Shown: in pieces, positions 1 through 10,281 of the stretch
How the letters are laid out: every line of letters begins with the position of its first letter
Position numbering within the stretch: position 1 is the first letter of the stretch
From: Mycobacterium sp. 155
Lineage (GTDB): Bacteria > Actinomycetota > Actinomycetes > Mycobacteriales > Mycobacteriaceae
Assembly (NCBI RefSeq): GCF_000373905.1
Contig: NZ_KB892705.1
Coordinates: 2,313,020 to 2,377,019, forward strand
Direction of reading: 5' to 3'
DNA: 64,000 nt
Notes under the pieces: generated by a model
Told to the model about the DNA's origin: nothing
Databases searched by the model: none
Seen by the model: the letters and a program-made list of their open reading frames with translations, nothing else
Translations under genes and position numbers: made by a program

Positions 1-530
1 ACATCGTGACCGCCGATCCTGCGCAGGCCCGGTATTTCCTCGCCGCCACCCTGGCCGCCGGACATGAGGGGGTAATGGCGAAAGCACCGCACGCACCGTA
101 CGAGGCGGGACGTCGCGGCGCGGGCTGGCTCAAGGTCAAGCCGGTGCACACCCTCGACCTCGTGGTGCTCGCCGTGGAATGGGGCTCGGGCCGGCGCTCC
201 GGCAAGCTCTCCAACATCCATCTGGGTGCGCGCGATCCGGCCACGGGCGGTTTCGTGATGCTGGGCAAGACGTTTAAAGGCATGACGGACGAGATGCTTG
301 CCTGGCAGACCGAACGCTTCACCGAACTCGCCGACGGCCCGACCGACGGGTATGTGGTGAAACTGCGGCCCGAGCAGGTGGTCGAGATCGCGTTCGACGG
401 CGTGCAGGGCTCATCACGGTATCCCGGTGGAATGGCGCTGCGGTTTGCCCGCGTGCTGCGTTACCGCGACGACAAATCGCCGGAGGAGGCCGACACCGTG
501 GCAACTGTACGGGCCCTGTACGAACGCTGA
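1..530 (+). CDS. ligB: ATP-dependent DNA ligase, C-terminal part (gene starts before the window)
   Basis: This is the last ~175 residues of an ATP-dependent DNA ligase, which seals nicks through an enzyme-AMP intermediate. The visible GHEGVMAK stretch fits nucleotidyltransferase motif IV and WLKVKP fits motif V; the rest is the OB-fold domain, ending in the usual VRxLYxR-like tail. The reading frame is open from the first bases, so the 5' end is cut by the window edge. The next gene is cstA, the same order as ligB (Rv3062)-cstA (Rv3063) in M. tuberculosis, which supports the LigB name over LigC or LigD. Confidence 0.85.
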   Translation, partial: IVTADPAQARYFLAATLAAGHEGVMAKAPHAPYEAGRRGAGWLKVKPVHTLDLVVLAVEWGSGRRSGKLSNIHLGARDPATGGFVMLGKTFKGMTDEMLAWQTERFTELADGPTDGYVVKLRPEQVVEIAFDGVQGSSRYPGGMALRFARVLRYRDDKSPEEADTVATVRALYER

Positions 531-576
531 GGAGGGTTCCGCCACGCGAGTGCGGCGGCGATGAAAAGATCGGCCC

Positions 577-2877
577 ATGTCCATACCCACCGCGTCCGAC
601 CGGATCGAGGTGACCGACGGCGACGTCACCTACATCCGCACCGACAAGGATCTGCCGCCGGTGGCGATCATCGACCGCTCACCGATCACCACGCGGCACA
701 AGATCGTCTTTGCGATCATCGCGCTCGTCGGCGCCATCGCCTGGGCGGTGATCGCGTTCTTCCGCGGCGAGACCGTCAACGCGGTCTGGTTCGTGATCGC
801 CGCGATCTGCACCTACGTCATCGGCTTCCGCTTCTATGCTCGGTTGATCGAGATGAAGATCGTCAGACCGCGCGACGACAATGCCACTCCGGCAGAACTT
901 TTCGAGAACGCCACCGACTACGTGCCCACCGATCGGCGGGTGCTGTTCGGGCATCACTTCGCCGCCATCGCCGGAGCCGGCCCGCTCGTCGGCCCGGTGC
1001 TGGCCATGCAGATGGGCTACTTGCCCGGCACCATCTGGATCATCGTGGGTGCTGTGGTGGCCGGCTGCGTCCAGGACTATCTCGTGCTGGCGATCTCGGT
1101 ACGCCGCCGCGGTCGGTCGCTGGGTCAGATGGCCCGCGACGAGCTCGGCGCGGTCGGCGGCGTCTCGGCCATCGTCGGGGTGCTGGTCATCATGGTGATC
1201 CTCTTGGCGGTGCTGGCGCTCGTGGTGGTCAATGCCCTGGCCGAAAGCCCGTGGGGCGTGTTTTCCATTGCGATGACCATTCCGATCGCCATCTTCATGG
1301 GCCTCTATCTGCGGTTCCTGCGGCCCGGCCGGGTGTCGGAAGTGTCTCTGATCGGTGTCGTGCTGTTGCTGTTCGCGGTGGTCTCCGGTGGTTGGGTCGC
1401 CGAAACCGATTGGGGTACCGACTGGTTCACGCTGTCGAAGGTGACGTTGTCGTGGTGCATCATCGTCTACGGCCTGGCCGCCTCGGTGCTTCCGGTGTGG
1501 CTGCTGCTGGCGCCCCGCGACTACCTGTCCACGTTCATGAAGGTCGGCACCATCGCGCTGCTGGCGATCGGCATCCTCATCGCCCGGCCCGTGATGGAGG
1601 CGCCTGCCATCTCGCAGTTCGCCGCCAGCGGCACCGGTCCGGTGTTCGCGGGCTCGCTGTTCCCATTCCTGTTCATCACCATCGCGTGCGGTGCGCTGTC
1701 GGGATTCCACTCCCTCATCTCGTCGGGCACCACGCCGAAGCTGCTGGAGAAGGAAGGCCAGATGCGGCTGATCGGGTACGGCGGCATGCTGACCGAGTCG
1801 TTCGTCGCGATCATGGCGCTGATCACCGCCGCAATCGTCAACCAGCACCTGTACTTCGTCATCAACGCCCCGTCCGCACAGACTGGCACCACCGCGCAGA
1901 CCGCGGCCACCTACGTCAACAGCCTGGGCCTGTCCGGGTCCCCGATCACCCCGGACGAAATCACCGCGGCCGCCGCCGGTGTCGGCGAGGAGACGATCGT
2001 CTCGCGTACCGGTGGCGCACCGACTCTGGCCTTCGGCATGTCCCAGGTACTGCATCAGGTGTTCGGCGGGGAGGGCCTGAAAGCGTTCTGGTACCACTTC
2101 GCGATCATGTTCGAGGCACTGTTCATCCTCACCACCGTCGATGCGGGAACCCGGGTGGCGCGGTTCATGCTCTCCGACGGACTGAGCAACCTCGGCGGTC
2201 CGATGAGGAAATTCCGCAACCCGAGCTGGCGAGTCGGCGCGTGGGCCTGCAGCGTCGTGGTGGTGGCGGCGTGGGGATCCACCCTGCTGATGGGGGTTAC
2301 CGATCCGCTGGGCGGCATCAACACCCTGTTCCCGCTGTTCGGCATCGCCAACCAGCTTTTGGCGGCGATCGCGCTGACCGTCGTCACCGTCGTGGTGATC
2401 AAGCGTGGTCTGGTGAAATGGGCCTGGATTCCGGGTATTCCGCTGACGTGGGATCTGATCGTCACGATGACAGCGTCGTGGCAGAAGATCTTCTCCGGCG
2501 ATCCCAAAGTCGGTTACTGGAAGCAGCATTCGCAGTATGTCGCGGCCAAGGAAGCTGGGAAATCGACATTCGGTGCAGCCAAGAGCCCCGAGCAGATCGA
2601 TGCCGTCATCCGCAACACGTTCATCCAGGGCACGCTCTCGGTGATATTCGCGGTGCTCGTGCTCATCGTGTTCCTTGCAGGCGTCATGATGGCGCTGCGG
2701 GCGCTCCGTGGCACCGGTCGCCCGCTCACCGACGACGATCCCACGCCGTCGCGGCTGTTCGCCCCGTCGGGCCTGATCCCGACCCGGTTGGAAAAGGAGG
2801 TACAGAAACAATGGGACGCCTTACCGGGAACACGCGTCGGGCCGCACGCCAAATCAGTTGGTACATCGCCACATTGA
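577..2877 (+). CDS. cstA: Carbon starvation protein A, membrane transporter
   Basis: A 766-residue polytopic membrane protein of the CstA family. The family imports pyruvate and/or peptides during carbon limitation. After a ~45-residue N-terminal cytosolic stretch there are many hydrophobic helices, and the family signature GHHFAAIAGAGPLVGPVLA lies near residue 128. The length matches M. tuberculosis CstA (Rv3063). ATG at 577 is taken as the start because the protein begins collinear with the family; an ATG at 561 is in another frame. The last 67 bases overlap the small YbdD-like gene, as is usual for this pair. Confidence 0.93.
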   Translation: MSIPTASDRIEVTDGDVTYIRTDKDLPPVAIIDRSPITTRHKIVFAIIALVGAIAWAVIAFFRGETVNAVWFVIAAICTYVIGFRFYARLIEMKIVRPRDDNATPAELFENATDYVPTDRRVLFGHHFAAIAGAGPLVGPVLAMQMGYLPGTIWIIVGAVVAGCVQDYLVLAISVRRRGRSLGQMARDELGAVGGVSAIVGVLVIMVILLAVLALVVVNALAESPWGVFSIAMTIPIAIFMGLYLRFLRPGRVSEVSLIGVVLLLFAVVSGGWVAETDWGTDWFTLSKVTLSWCIIVYGLAASVLPVWLLLAPRDYLSTFMKVGTIALLAIGILIARPVMEAPAISQFAASGTGPVFAGSLFPFLFITIACGALSGFHSLISSGTTPKLLEKEGQMRLIGYGGMLTESFVAIMALITAAIVNQHLYFVINAPSAQTGTTAQTAATYVNSLGLSGSPITPDEITAAAAGVGEETIVSRTGGAPTLAFGMSQVLHQVFGGEGLKAFWYHFAIMFEALFILTTVDAGTRVARFMLSDGLSNLGGPMRKFRNPSWRVGAWACSVVVVAAWGSTLLMGVTDPLGGINTLFPLFGIANQLLAAIALTVVTVVVIKRGLVKWAWIPGIPLTWDLIVTMTASWQKIFSGDPKVGYWKQHSQYVAAKEAGKSTFGAAKSPEQIDAVIRNTFIQGTLSVIFAVLVLIVFLAGVMMALRALRGTGRPLTDDDPTPSRLFAPSGLIPTRLEKEVQKQWDALPGTRVGPHAKSVGTSPH

Positions 2878-3014
2878 TGGGTGACAACCACTACCGACGC
2901 TACGTCGAACACCAGGCCCGCCAACACCCCGGCGAGCCGGTGCTCACCGAACGCGACTACTGGAAGATGCGGCACCACAACACCGAGATCAACCCGAACG
3001 CGCGCTGCTGCTGA
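2811..3014 (+). CDS. YbdD/YjiX family small protein, CstA partner
   Basis: A 67-residue basic protein with the family pattern WYxxxLMGDNHYRRYVEHxxxxHPGEPVLTERDYWKxRH near its centre. Small proteins of this family are encoded directly after cstA/btsT transporters and are needed for their transport function in enterobacteria. The start at 2811 is set by a strong ribosome site (AAAAGGAGG, 2791-2799) inside the end of cstA, so the two are translationally coupled. It ends NARCC, with a C-terminal Cys pair. The family match is secure; the exact role in mycobacteria is inferred. Confidence 0.85.
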   Translation: MGRLTGNTRRAARQISWYIATLMGDNHYRRYVEHQARQHPGEPVLTERDYWKMRHHNTEINPNARCC

Positions 3015-3069
3015 CGCGCGAATCTGCCCGGTCACCCTCAACGCGGATGATGAACCGGCGAATAACGGT

Positions 3070-5682
3070 TCAGACGTGCGAGAAGCGGGCCGCGCGACGG
3101 TGAACGCGGTGTTCGTATCCGCGGGTGCGGTGCGGCTGGCCGAACAGGCGCATGGGTTCTGAGTAGAACATCTTCTTGGCGAACTCGACCAAAACGAGGT
3201 AGGTGATGACAAATGCAGCCAGCACAGCAAAGAACTGCCACGGCAGTGGTGTGAAACCTAGCGCCGCTGATACCGGTGACACTGTGAGCAGCACGCCGAT
3301 CACCACGACGGTCAGGCTCGTGATCGTCAGCAATCCGCCGGGTCTGCTCCGGAAGAACGGCACCTTTCGGGTACGGATAGCGAAGATGATCAGCGTTTGC
3401 GTGGCAAGCGATTCCACGAACCAGCCCGTGCGGAACGTGACAGCTCCGGCGTGCAGCACACCGAGCATCAGCCCGAAGGTCATGAAGTCGAACAGGGAGC
3501 TGATGGGACCGAAGATCAGCATGAACCGTCGGATGAAGGCAACATTCCAGTGTGCGGGCGCGTGCAACTGTTCGTCGTCGACCCGATCGGTCGGGATGGC
3601 CAGCTGTGAGCTGTCGTAGAGCAGGTTGTTCAGCAAGATCTGGCTCGGCAGCATCGGCAGAAACGGCAGCAACGCCGACGCCGCTGCCGCCGAAAACATG
3701 TTGCCGAAGTTGCTCGATGTTCCCATCAGGACGTATTTGATGGTGTTGGCGAAGATCCGGCGGCCGTCTGCCACACCCGTGGCGAGCACACTGAGATCCT
3801 TTTCGAGCAGCACGACGTCGGCTGCGTCCTTCGCGACGTCGGTGGCGGTGTCGACGGAGATGCCCACGTCGGCGGCATGCAAGGCCAGAGCGTCGTTGAC
3901 GCCGTCACCGAGGAACCCGACCGAGCGTTTCTTGCGCCGAGCCGAGGTGACCAGTCGCGCCTTCTGCTCGGGCGAGATGCGCGCAAAGATGGTGTGATTG
4001 TCGGCCGCCAGGGCGAAGCCGTCGTCGTCGAGTCCCTCGAGCTCGCTACCGGTGATCGTTCCTTTCGAGATCAATCCGAGGTCGCCACAAACCTTTTCCG
4101 CCACTTGGGCGTTGTCACCCGTGGCGATCTTGAGTTCGATCCCCAGTGCGGCCAGTTCTGTCAGCGAGTGCCGTGCCGCCGCCTTCGGCTCGTCGGCGAA
4201 CACCAAGAATCCGGCCAGCATCAACTCGGCTTCGTCAGTGGGCGTGATGGCCGAAAGGTTCGGTGCGGGTCTGGCCGCCACTGCCACGACGCGCCGGCCG
4301 GCGGCGAACAATTCGGCCAGGGTCTCCTGCGCGGCGGGATCGGTCATCGAGCACCGGGCCAGGACCTGTTCGGGCGCGCCTTTCACCACGAGAACGCGCT
4401 TGCCGTTGTCGTCGACCAAGGCTGACGACGAACGACGAAGGTGATCGAAGGGCAGCAGCGCAATCCGGTGAACGTTTGCGACGGCGTCGAGAGCATTCGG
4501 AGCCTCGCACAGGGCGGCGTCGAGAGGGTTGGCGCTGACCCCGCCGGCCTGCAAGTCGACATCGGAAGCGAACAGGCCGAGCCGCAGTACCGAATCACTG
4601 TGCGCACCAGCGGCATTGACGGTGTCCACCAGGCTGATCCGCCCTTCGGTCAAGGTGCCCGTCTTGTCGGTGATCAAGATGTCGATGTCGCCGAGATCTT
4701 CGATACACACCAGGCGCTTGACCAACACTTTCGCCTTGGCCAACTGCCGCGATCCGGTGGCCAGACTGGCGCTGACCACGGCCGGCAGCAGTTGCGGGGT
4801 GATCCCGACAGCAATCGCCAGCGAGAACAACACCGAATCGATGATTGGCTTGCGCAGCAGCAGATTGCTGACAAGGATCAGCAGGGTCAGCGCGACCGCC
4901 ACCCGCAGGAGCAGATACGAGAACCGGCGCAACCCGACCTGGAAATCGGTCTCGGGTTGTCGTTCACCGAGACCCGCTGCGATGCGGCCGAATTCAGCAT
5001 TTCGCCCGGTGGCGTAGACAACACCGAGTCCTTCCCCGGCGTTGACGATGGTGCCCATGAACGCCAGATCCGCACAATCGGCAAGATCGGCGTCGGCAGG
5101 GACCGGATTCGGGGATTTCTCCGATCCCATCGATTCACCGGTCAGGATGCTCTCGTTGCACTCCAGCGCGGCGACCTCGATCAGCCGCACATCGGCAGGC
5201 ACCGCCTCCCCCAGCGTCAGTCGGATGACATCGCCGGGAACGAGCGTGGCGACGTCGACGGAGACGAACTGCCCGTCCCGCAGTACCACCGCGCTGTGAC
5301 GCATACGTGAGTGGAGTGCGGCCGCTGCCTGCTCCGCACGATATTCGTTGAAGAACCCCAGCCCGACGCTCACGGTCAGGATGGCCCCGATGATGATGGC
5401 CTGCATGCTGTCGCCGAGGAAGTAGGACACGATCGCGGTTGCGGCCAGCAGGATCAGCACTGCGTTGCGCAACTGACGGCCCAGTACCGCAAGCGCTTTG
5501 ACCTGGTGAGTGCGCACAGCGTTGGGGCCCAACGTCGCCAGCCGCTCCGTCGCCTCTGCGCTCGACAGCCCCGCGGTGGTGCTGTTCAACGCCGCCAGGA
5601 CCTCATCCACGGAAGCCGCTGCAGCCCGCCGCGCGGTCAGCACAGCCAGATGGGGTCCGTCGCTGACCTTCGGCGTCTCCAT
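3070..5682 (-). CDS. mgtA: Mg2+-importing P-type ATPase (MgtA/MgtB class)
   Basis: An 870-residue P-type ATPase. It has the actuator motif TGES, the phosphorylated DKTGTLTEG near residue 340, TGDN and GDGVNDALAL in the P domain, and paired transmembrane helices with the SLAIAVGITPQLLPAVV segment typical of Mg2+ transporters of the MgtA/B group. Family members use ATP to bring Mg2+ into the cytosol. The ORF can extend to 5946, but those extra 88 codons run through the divergent hydrogenase promoter and do not resemble the family, so ATG 5682 is preferred. A DosR-like box at 5767-5786 lies between it and the hydrogenase operon and could serve both. Confidence 0.85.
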   Translation of the reverse strand: METPKVSDGPHLAVLTARRAAAASVDEVLAALNSTTAGLSSAEATERLATLGPNAVRTHQVKALAVLGRQLRNAVLILLAATAIVSYFLGDSMQAIIIGAILTVSVGLGFFNEYRAEQAAAALHSRMRHSAVVLRDGQFVSVDVATLVPGDVIRLTLGEAVPADVRLIEVAALECNESILTGESMGSEKSPNPVPADADLADCADLAFMGTIVNAGEGLGVVYATGRNAEFGRIAAGLGERQPETDFQVGLRRFSYLLLRVAVALTLLILVSNLLLRKPIIDSVLFSLAIAVGITPQLLPAVVSASLATGSRQLAKAKVLVKRLVCIEDLGDIDILITDKTGTLTEGRISLVDTVNAAGAHSDSVLRLGLFASDVDLQAGGVSANPLDAALCEAPNALDAVANVHRIALLPFDHLRRSSSALVDDNGKRVLVVKGAPEQVLARCSMTDPAAQETLAELFAAGRRVVAVAARPAPNLSAITPTDEAELMLAGFLVFADEPKAAARHSLTELAALGIELKIATGDNAQVAEKVCGDLGLISKGTITGSELEGLDDDGFALAADNHTIFARISPEQKARLVTSARRKKRSVGFLGDGVNDALALHAADVGISVDTATDVAKDAADVVLLEKDLSVLATGVADGRRIFANTIKYVLMGTSSNFGNMFSAAAASALLPFLPMLPSQILLNNLLYDSSQLAIPTDRVDDEQLHAPAHWNVAFIRRFMLIFGPISSLFDFMTFGLMLGVLHAGAVTFRTGWFVESLATQTLIIFAIRTRKVPFFRSRPGGLLTITSLTVVVIGVLLTVSPVSAALGFTPLPWQFFAVLAAFVITYLVLVEFAKKMFYSEPMRLFGQPHRTRGYEHRVHRRAARFSHV

Positions 5683-5766
5683 CGCCACATTCTGAACCAC
5701 TTGTCTGACAGGCACGTAGGGCAGAAAGACCCCACCGCGGCTGTCCTGCGATCCGACCGGACACCG

Positions 5767-5786
5767 GTAAGGACCTTTGTCCCCTT
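5767..5786. promoter_or_regulatory. DosR-like box between mgtA and the hydrogenase operon
   Basis: The 14-base core AGGACCTTTGTCCC (5770-5783) matches the DosR consensus GGGACTWWAGTCCC at 11 of 14 positions. It lies 85 bases before mgtA (5682) and 57 bases before the hydrogenase beta gene (5843). Binding is inferred from the match and the DosR gene in this window. Confidence 0.6.
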
Positions 5787-5842
5787 CCGGAGTGCCGAAT
5801 GGACCGTGCATGTCGACGTATCGAGGGGCACGATTGGAGTCC

Positions 5843-6943
5843 ATGGACGGTGCGGTGATCGACACCGCGGGAGTGCACCAACTGGTCTCCACGCTGATCG
5901 ACCGTGGATACCGGGTAATCGGCCCGACCCGCTCGGACAGCGCCATCGTGCTCGCCGAGCTGTCCTCAGCCGACGACCTGCCCCGGGGCTGGGGCGTAGA
6001 GGTGGGACCCGGGCATTACCGGCTACGACGACGCGACGACGACGCACTGTTCGGCCACTCTGCCGGGCCGCAGTCGTGGAAGCAGTTCTTGCACCCGCCG
6101 CGGCAGTTGTTGTGGTCGTCTGACGACCCGGCACCGGAGGAACCCGCCAGATATGCCTTCCTCGGGGTACGGGGATGTGATCTGGCTGCGATCGCGCGGC
6201 TCAACGACGTTCTCGGTGAGCGCCAACATCCCGACCGCGGTTTCGTCGGGCGACGGCGTCGCAGCTTCGTGGTCGCGGTCAACTGCACTGAACCCGGCGG
6301 CCTGTGTTTCTGCGCATCGATGGGGACGGGTCCGCACGTCGGGCCAGGCTACGATCTGGCGCTCACCGAACTGACCGGCCCTGGCGGTCGGCCCTACTAC
6401 GTCGTTGACGTCGGCAGCGACGACGGCGCCGACGTGCTCGCGGCCGTGCCTCACCGCGAGGCCGATCGGCAGGAGATCGAATCGGCCGGAGCCCAGGTCG
6501 ACGAGGCGGCGCAACACATGGGACGTCAGATGCCCCAAGGCGATCTGCGGGAACTGCTGATCCGATCTCGCGAGTCCCCGCACTGGGACGATGTCGCCAG
6601 TCGGTGTCTGACCTGCGGTAACTGCACAATGGTCTGCCCCACATGCTTCTGCACCAGCGTCGAGGACGTCACCGACCTCACCGGCGGGCACACCGAGCGG
6701 TGGATGCACTGGTCATCGTGCTTCGAGCCCGACTTCACATTCGTGCACGGGGGCAGCGTCCGGCAGTCCGGACCGTCGCGGTACCGGCACTGGCTCACCC
6801 ACAAGCTCGGCACGTGGCACGACCAGTTCGGTAGCAGCGGGTGCGTGGGTTGCGGCCGGTGTATCGCCTGGTGCCCCACCGGAATTGACATCACCGAGGA
6901 GATGACCACGCTCGCGGATCTCGATGAGCAACGCGATGACTGA
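5843..6943 (+). CDS. hyhB: [NiFe] hydrogenase (group 3b-like) beta subunit, 4Fe-4S protein
   Basis: A 366-residue iron-sulfur subunit. The C-terminal third holds two ferredoxin-type motifs: CLTCGNCTMVCPTCFC near residue 255 and CVGCGRCIAWCP near residue 334. These would carry electrons between the hydrogenase core and the NAD(P)-binding gamma subunit. Order and content (beta-gamma-small-large-protease) match cytosolic group 3b sulfhydrogenase-type enzymes such as M. smegmatis Hyd3. ATG 5843 is preferred, with TTGGAGT just upstream; starts at 5777 and 5810 are possible, but 5777 lies inside the DosR-like box. Confidence 0.88.
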   Translation: MDGAVIDTAGVHQLVSTLIDRGYRVIGPTRSDSAIVLAELSSADDLPRGWGVEVGPGHYRLRRRDDDALFGHSAGPQSWKQFLHPPRQLLWSSDDPAPEEPARYAFLGVRGCDLAAIARLNDVLGERQHPDRGFVGRRRRSFVVAVNCTEPGGLCFCASMGTGPHVGPGYDLALTELTGPGGRPYYVVDVGSDDGADVLAAVPHREADRQEIESAGAQVDEAAQHMGRQMPQGDLRELLIRSRESPHWDDVASRCLTCGNCTMVCPTCFCTSVEDVTDLTGGHTERWMHWSSCFEPDFTFVHGGSVRQSGPSRYRHWLTHKLGTWHDQFGSSGCVGCGRCIAWCPTGIDITEEMTTLADLDEQRDD

Positions 6944-7775
6944 TACCGCACTGTCGGCGATGGCACCGGTGCCATACCGGGTGCATGGCAGCGTCAGGGA
7001 GAACCGCGACTCCTCGACGTTGCGCCTTGAGCCCGTGCGCACCGCGCTGAATGCCCCGCAGCCGGGTGAATTCATGATGATGTACGCGTTCGGGATCGGT
7101 GAGATCGCCATCTCGGTCAGCGGCATCCCCACCGAGTCCGACCACACCATCGCCCACACCGTCCGTTCGGTCGGCGCGGTGAGCCGAGCATTGCGCGACT
7201 CACCACCGGGCACGGTGATCGGCATGCGCGGCCCATTCGGCACCAACTGGGGTCTGACCGATGCCGCCAGCCGTGACCTGGTGATCGTCGCCGGCGGCGT
7301 GGGCCTCGCACCGCTTCGTCCGGTTGTCCTCGGGGCGCTCGCCGATCGCGCTGGGTATGGGCGGGTGACCGTGATCGCCGGTGCTCGCTCCCGCGACGAC
7401 TTCCTCTTCGGCGCGGAACTGCGGGAGTGGATGCACGCTGGAACCATCGACGTGCACCTGACCGTCGACGTTCCGGTGCAGGGATGGCCGGGTGAGGTCG
7501 GCTTGGTCACCGAACCGCTGCAGCGACTGCCGCTGCGGCCCGAGGACACCACTGCATTCCTGTGCGGACCCGAGTCGATGATGCACGCCGCCGCCGACGC
7601 GCTCATGCGAAAGGGCATGGCGGCCAGTGATATCCGGGTATCGCTGGAACGCAATATGCAGTGCGGCATCGGCTGGTGCGGGCACTGTCAGTTGGGACCC
7701 CTGCTGCTGTGCCGCGACGGCCCGGTCGTCGGCTACGACGTCGCGCAGCCCCTGCTCTTGGTGAAGGAGCTATAG
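6924..7775 (+). CDS. hyhG: [NiFe] hydrogenase gamma subunit, FAD/NAD(P)-binding
   Basis: A 283-residue ferredoxin-NADP reductase-like subunit. It has an N-terminal flavin-binding barrel, a nucleotide-binding [10 protein letters not shown] segment near residue 117, and CGPESMM near residue 213. The C-terminal C-x4-C-x2-C-x7-C set (CGIGWCGHC near residue 243) fits a [2Fe-2S] cluster. It would exchange electrons between NAD(P)H and the beta subunit. The start overlaps the end of hyhB by 20 bases; ATG 6936 is an alternative. The stop is directly followed by the small-subunit start, so this is one tight operon. Confidence 0.88.
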   Translation: MSNAMTDTALSAMAPVPYRVHGSVRENRDSSTLRLEPVRTALNAPQPGEFMMMYAFGIGEIAISVSGIPTESDHTIAHTVRSVGAVSRALRDSPPGTVIGMRGPFGTNWGLTDAASRDLVIVAGGVGLAPLRPVVLGALADRAGYGRVTVIAGARSRDDFLFGAELREWMHAGTIDVHLTVDVPVQGWPGEVGLVTEPLQRLPLRPEDTTAFLCGPESMMHAAADALMRKGMAASDIRVSLERNMQCGIGWCGHCQLGPLLLCRDGPVVGYDVAQPLLLVKEL

Positions 7776-8534
7776 ATGACCACACCATCGTTGGCCGTGT
7801 GGAAGTTCGCCTCCTGCGACGGTTGCCAGCTCACCCTGCTCGACTGTGAAGACGAATTGCTCACTCTCGCAGGGCAGGTGCAGATCGCCACCTTCCTGGA
7901 GGCCTCCAGCGCGGTGATGGGTGGTCCTTATGACGTGTCGTTGGTCGAGGGGTCGATCACCACCCCGGCCGACGAGCGCCGGATCAGGGAAATCCGTGAG
8001 CAGTCGGAGATCTTGGTGACCATCGGAGCCTGCGCGACGGCCGGTGGCATACAGGCGCTGCGTAATTTCGCCGATGTGGCCGAGTTTGCGTCGATCGTGT
8101 ACGCCCATCCCGACTACATCGACACCCTGGCCACGTCGACCGCCGCGGCCGACCACGTCAAGGTCGACTACCAACTGCAAGGCTGCCCGATCGACCGAGG
8201 CCAGTTACTCGACACACTTGCCGCGCTGCTGATCGGGCGCGAGCCGCGGTTGCCCGCAAAGACGGTGTGCACAGAATGCAAGCTGCGTGGGGTGACGTGC
8301 GTGGTGGTAGCCGACGGCATCCCGTGCCTCGGGCCGGTCACCCACGCCGGGTGTGGGGCATTGTGCCCGACGTACCATCGTGGCTGCTATGGCTGTTTCG
8401 GGCCAGCCGCCGCACCCAATTCCGCGGCGCTGGTTCCGCTGTTGCGCCGCGACGGGCTGTCGAATGACGATGTCGGCAGGGTGTTTTCGACATTCAACGT
8501 CACCCGTTTCTCGGCTGAGCGGAACGATCGATGA
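7776..8534 (+). CDS. hyhS: [NiFe] hydrogenase small (delta) subunit
   Basis: A 252-residue small subunit carrying the FeS relay to the active site. [21 protein letters not shown] near the N-terminus gives the proximal-cluster C-x2-C, with GACATAGG near residue 90 and QGCPIDRGQ near residue 135. The C-terminal Cys-rich stretch ([11 protein letters not shown], then [20 protein letters not shown]) binds further clusters. No Tat signal peptide is present, so the enzyme is cytosolic, as expected for group 3. GAAGGAG just before ATG 7776 supports the start. The stop overlaps hyhL by four bases (ATGA). Confidence 0.9.
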   Translation: MTTPSLAVWKFASCDGCQLTLLDCEDELLTLAGQVQIATFLEASSAVMGGPYDVSLVEGSITTPADERRIREIREQSEILVTIGACATAGGIQALRNFADVAEFASIVYAHPDYIDTLATSTAAADHVKVDYQLQGCPIDRGQLLDTLAALLIGREPRLPAKTVCTECKLRGVTCVVVADGIPCLGPVTHAGCGALCPTYHRGCYGCFGPAAAPNSAALVPLLRRDGLSNDDVGRVFSTFNVTRFSAERNDR

Positions 8535-9823
8535 AGCCCGAGGTGCGCACGCTGTCGGTGGGTGCGCTGACCCGGGTCGAGGGCGAAGGTGCCCTGCATG
8601 TCACGCTCAGCGACGGTGCCGTCGAGAGTGTCGAACTCAACATCTATGAGCCGCCGCGGTTCTTCGAGGCGTTCCTGCGAGGCCGCGCCTACACCGAACC
8701 ACCTGACCTCACCGCACGCGTGTGCGGCATCTGCCCGGTCGCCTACCAGGTGAGCGCATGCAACGCCGTCGAAGACGCCTGCGGGGTGACGGTCGACCCC
8801 GAGCTGGTACAGCTACGCCGTCTGCTCTACTGCGGAGAATGGATCCACAGCCACGCCCTGCACATCTTCCTGTTGCACATGCCGGATTTCCTCGGCTATC
8901 CGGACGGCATCAGCCTGGCCAAGGATCGACCGGACCTGATCGAACGCGGCCTGGCCCTGAAGAAGGCCGGCAATCGGTTGATGGAGCAGATCGGCGGGCG
9001 TGCCATCCATCCGATCAACGTCCGGTTGGGCGGGTTCTATTCGGTGCCCGAGCGCGACGATCTCAAGCCCGTGGCCGAACAACTGCGCCGCGCCCTCGAC
9101 GACGCCCTGTCGACCGTGCATGACATCGCTCAATTCGATTACCCGGACCTCGAATTCGACCACGAGTTCCTGGCGCTGACCGATTCCGGTCGCTATCCGA
9201 TCGAGAACGGCACGATCGCACGCAGTGCAGGCGCCGCCTTCCCGGTCTCCGCCTTCACCGATCATGTGATCGAAACTCAGGTGCGACGTTCCACAGCGCT
9301 CCATGCGACCCTCGACGGCGCCCGTTACCTGACCGGTCCGCTGGCGCGCTACTCGCTGCACCATGCCGCGCTGTCACGTGTGGCTCAAGACGCGGCGGCC
9401 GCCGCAGGATTGGGTCAACAGTGTCGAAACCCTTTCCGCAGTATCGGAGTTCGCACGGTCGAGGTCGTGTATGCCATAGACGAGGCATTGCGCATCATCG
9501 CCGAGTACACCCGGCCTCCGCGTCCCTTCGTCGAGGTCGCACCACGGGCCGGGATTGGACACGGGGTGAGCGAGGCGCCGCGCGGGCTGCTCTATCACCG
9601 TTATGCAATCGGAGCCGATGGACTGGTCCGAGCTGCGACGATCGTGCCGCCCACCGCCCAGAACCAGGCGGCTATCGAACACGAGATGGCAGAACTCGTC
9701 GCGGCGAATCTCATCCTCGACGATGCCTCCTTGACCGCGTTGTGCGAGAGGTCGATCCGCAACCACGATCCGTGCATCTCGTGTTCGGCGCATTTTCTGA
9801 CGCTGACTGTGGACCGCAGATGA
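8531..9823 (+). CDS. hyhL: [NiFe] hydrogenase large (alpha) subunit
   Basis: A 430-residue catalytic subunit binding the NiFe(CN)2CO centre. The two CxxC ligand pairs are clear: [11 protein letters not shown] near residue 64 and DPCISCSAH near the C-terminus. Nine residues (FLTLTVDRR) follow the last His and form the tail removed after nickel insertion, which agrees with a protease gene directly downstream. The protein oxidises H2 or reduces protons with NAD(P)H; under DosR control the likely use is redox balance in hypoxia. No hyp maturation genes other than the protease are in the window. Confidence 0.93.
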   Translation: MKPEVRTLSVGALTRVEGEGALHVTLSDGAVESVELNIYEPPRFFEAFLRGRAYTEPPDLTARVCGICPVAYQVSACNAVEDACGVTVDPELVQLRRLLYCGEWIHSHALHIFLLHMPDFLGYPDGISLAKDRPDLIERGLALKKAGNRLMEQIGGRAIHPINVRLGGFYSVPERDDLKPVAEQLRRALDDALSTVHDIAQFDYPDLEFDHEFLALTDSGRYPIENGTIARSAGAAFPVSAFTDHVIETQVRRSTALHATLDGARYLTGPLARYSLHHAALSRVAQDAAAAAGLGQQCRNPFRSIGVRTVEVVYAIDEALRIIAEYTRPPRPFVEVAPRAGIGHGVSEAPRGLLYHRYAIGADGLVRAATIVPPTAQNQAAIEHEMAELVAANLILDDASLTALCERSIRNHDPCISCSAHFLTLTVDRR

Positions 9824-10281
9824 CTGGTCCGGTCCTCGTCATAGGTATCGGGAATGCTTTCCGGTCCGACGACGGGATCGGTCTCGCGGTGGCCGCGGAA
9901 ATCGCTCGACACCGCATGCCGGGCGTACACGTCATGACCGACATAGGCGACCCGGGATCGATGCTCGACGCATGGGTGGGCGCCGATCTGGCAATCGTGG
10001 TCGACGCGGTGATCAGCTCTGCCGGGACAACCGGCCGGGTTCGACGCTGGACACCGGGCGAAGACCGAGAGCCGCCGGTAGTGAGCTCGCACATGCTCGG
10101 TCTGGCACAGGCGTATTCGCTGGGCGAAGCGCTCGGGCGGCTACCGCGGCGATTGGTGGTCTTCACCGTCGACATCGCAAACGTCAGCCACGGTGACACC
10201 TTGACGCCCGCCGTCGCCGCGGCTGTACCGCGTGTGGTCGATGCCGTACGCGCCGAACTCCTTACAGGGAAATCGTCGTGA
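9820..10281 (+). CDS. Hydrogenase maturation protease (HycI/HoxW-like)
   Basis: A 153-residue endopeptidase of the hydrogenase maturation family, which cuts the C-terminal tail of the large subunit once nickel is in place. Visible signatures are GIGNAFRSDDGIGLAVAAE at the N-terminus (conserved acidic metal ligand), DIGDPGSML in the middle, and VVDAVISS with the second Asp. Its ATG overlaps the hyhL stop by four bases, which identifies HyhL as the substrate. The 3' end overlaps the convergent SRPBCC gene by 20 bases. Confidence 0.88.
   Translation: MTGPVLVIGIGNAFRSDDGIGLAVAAEIARHRMPGVHVMTDIGDPGSMLDAWVGADLAIVVDAVISSAGTTGRVRRWTPGEDREPPVVSSHMLGLAQAYSLGEALGRLPRRLVVFTVDIANVSHGDTLTPAVAAAVPRVVDAVRAELLTGKSS

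Noticed and set aside
679..2811. 710-residue minus-strand ORF opposite cstA
   Set aside because: It is rich in His/Arg/Gln with no domain pattern; the plus strand encodes a clear membrane protein. It is an antisense shadow of high-GC coding sequence.
561..3014. 817-residue plus-strand ORF in another frame of cstA
   Set aside because: Arg/His-rich translation; only its last 67 codons (2811-3014) form a real gene.
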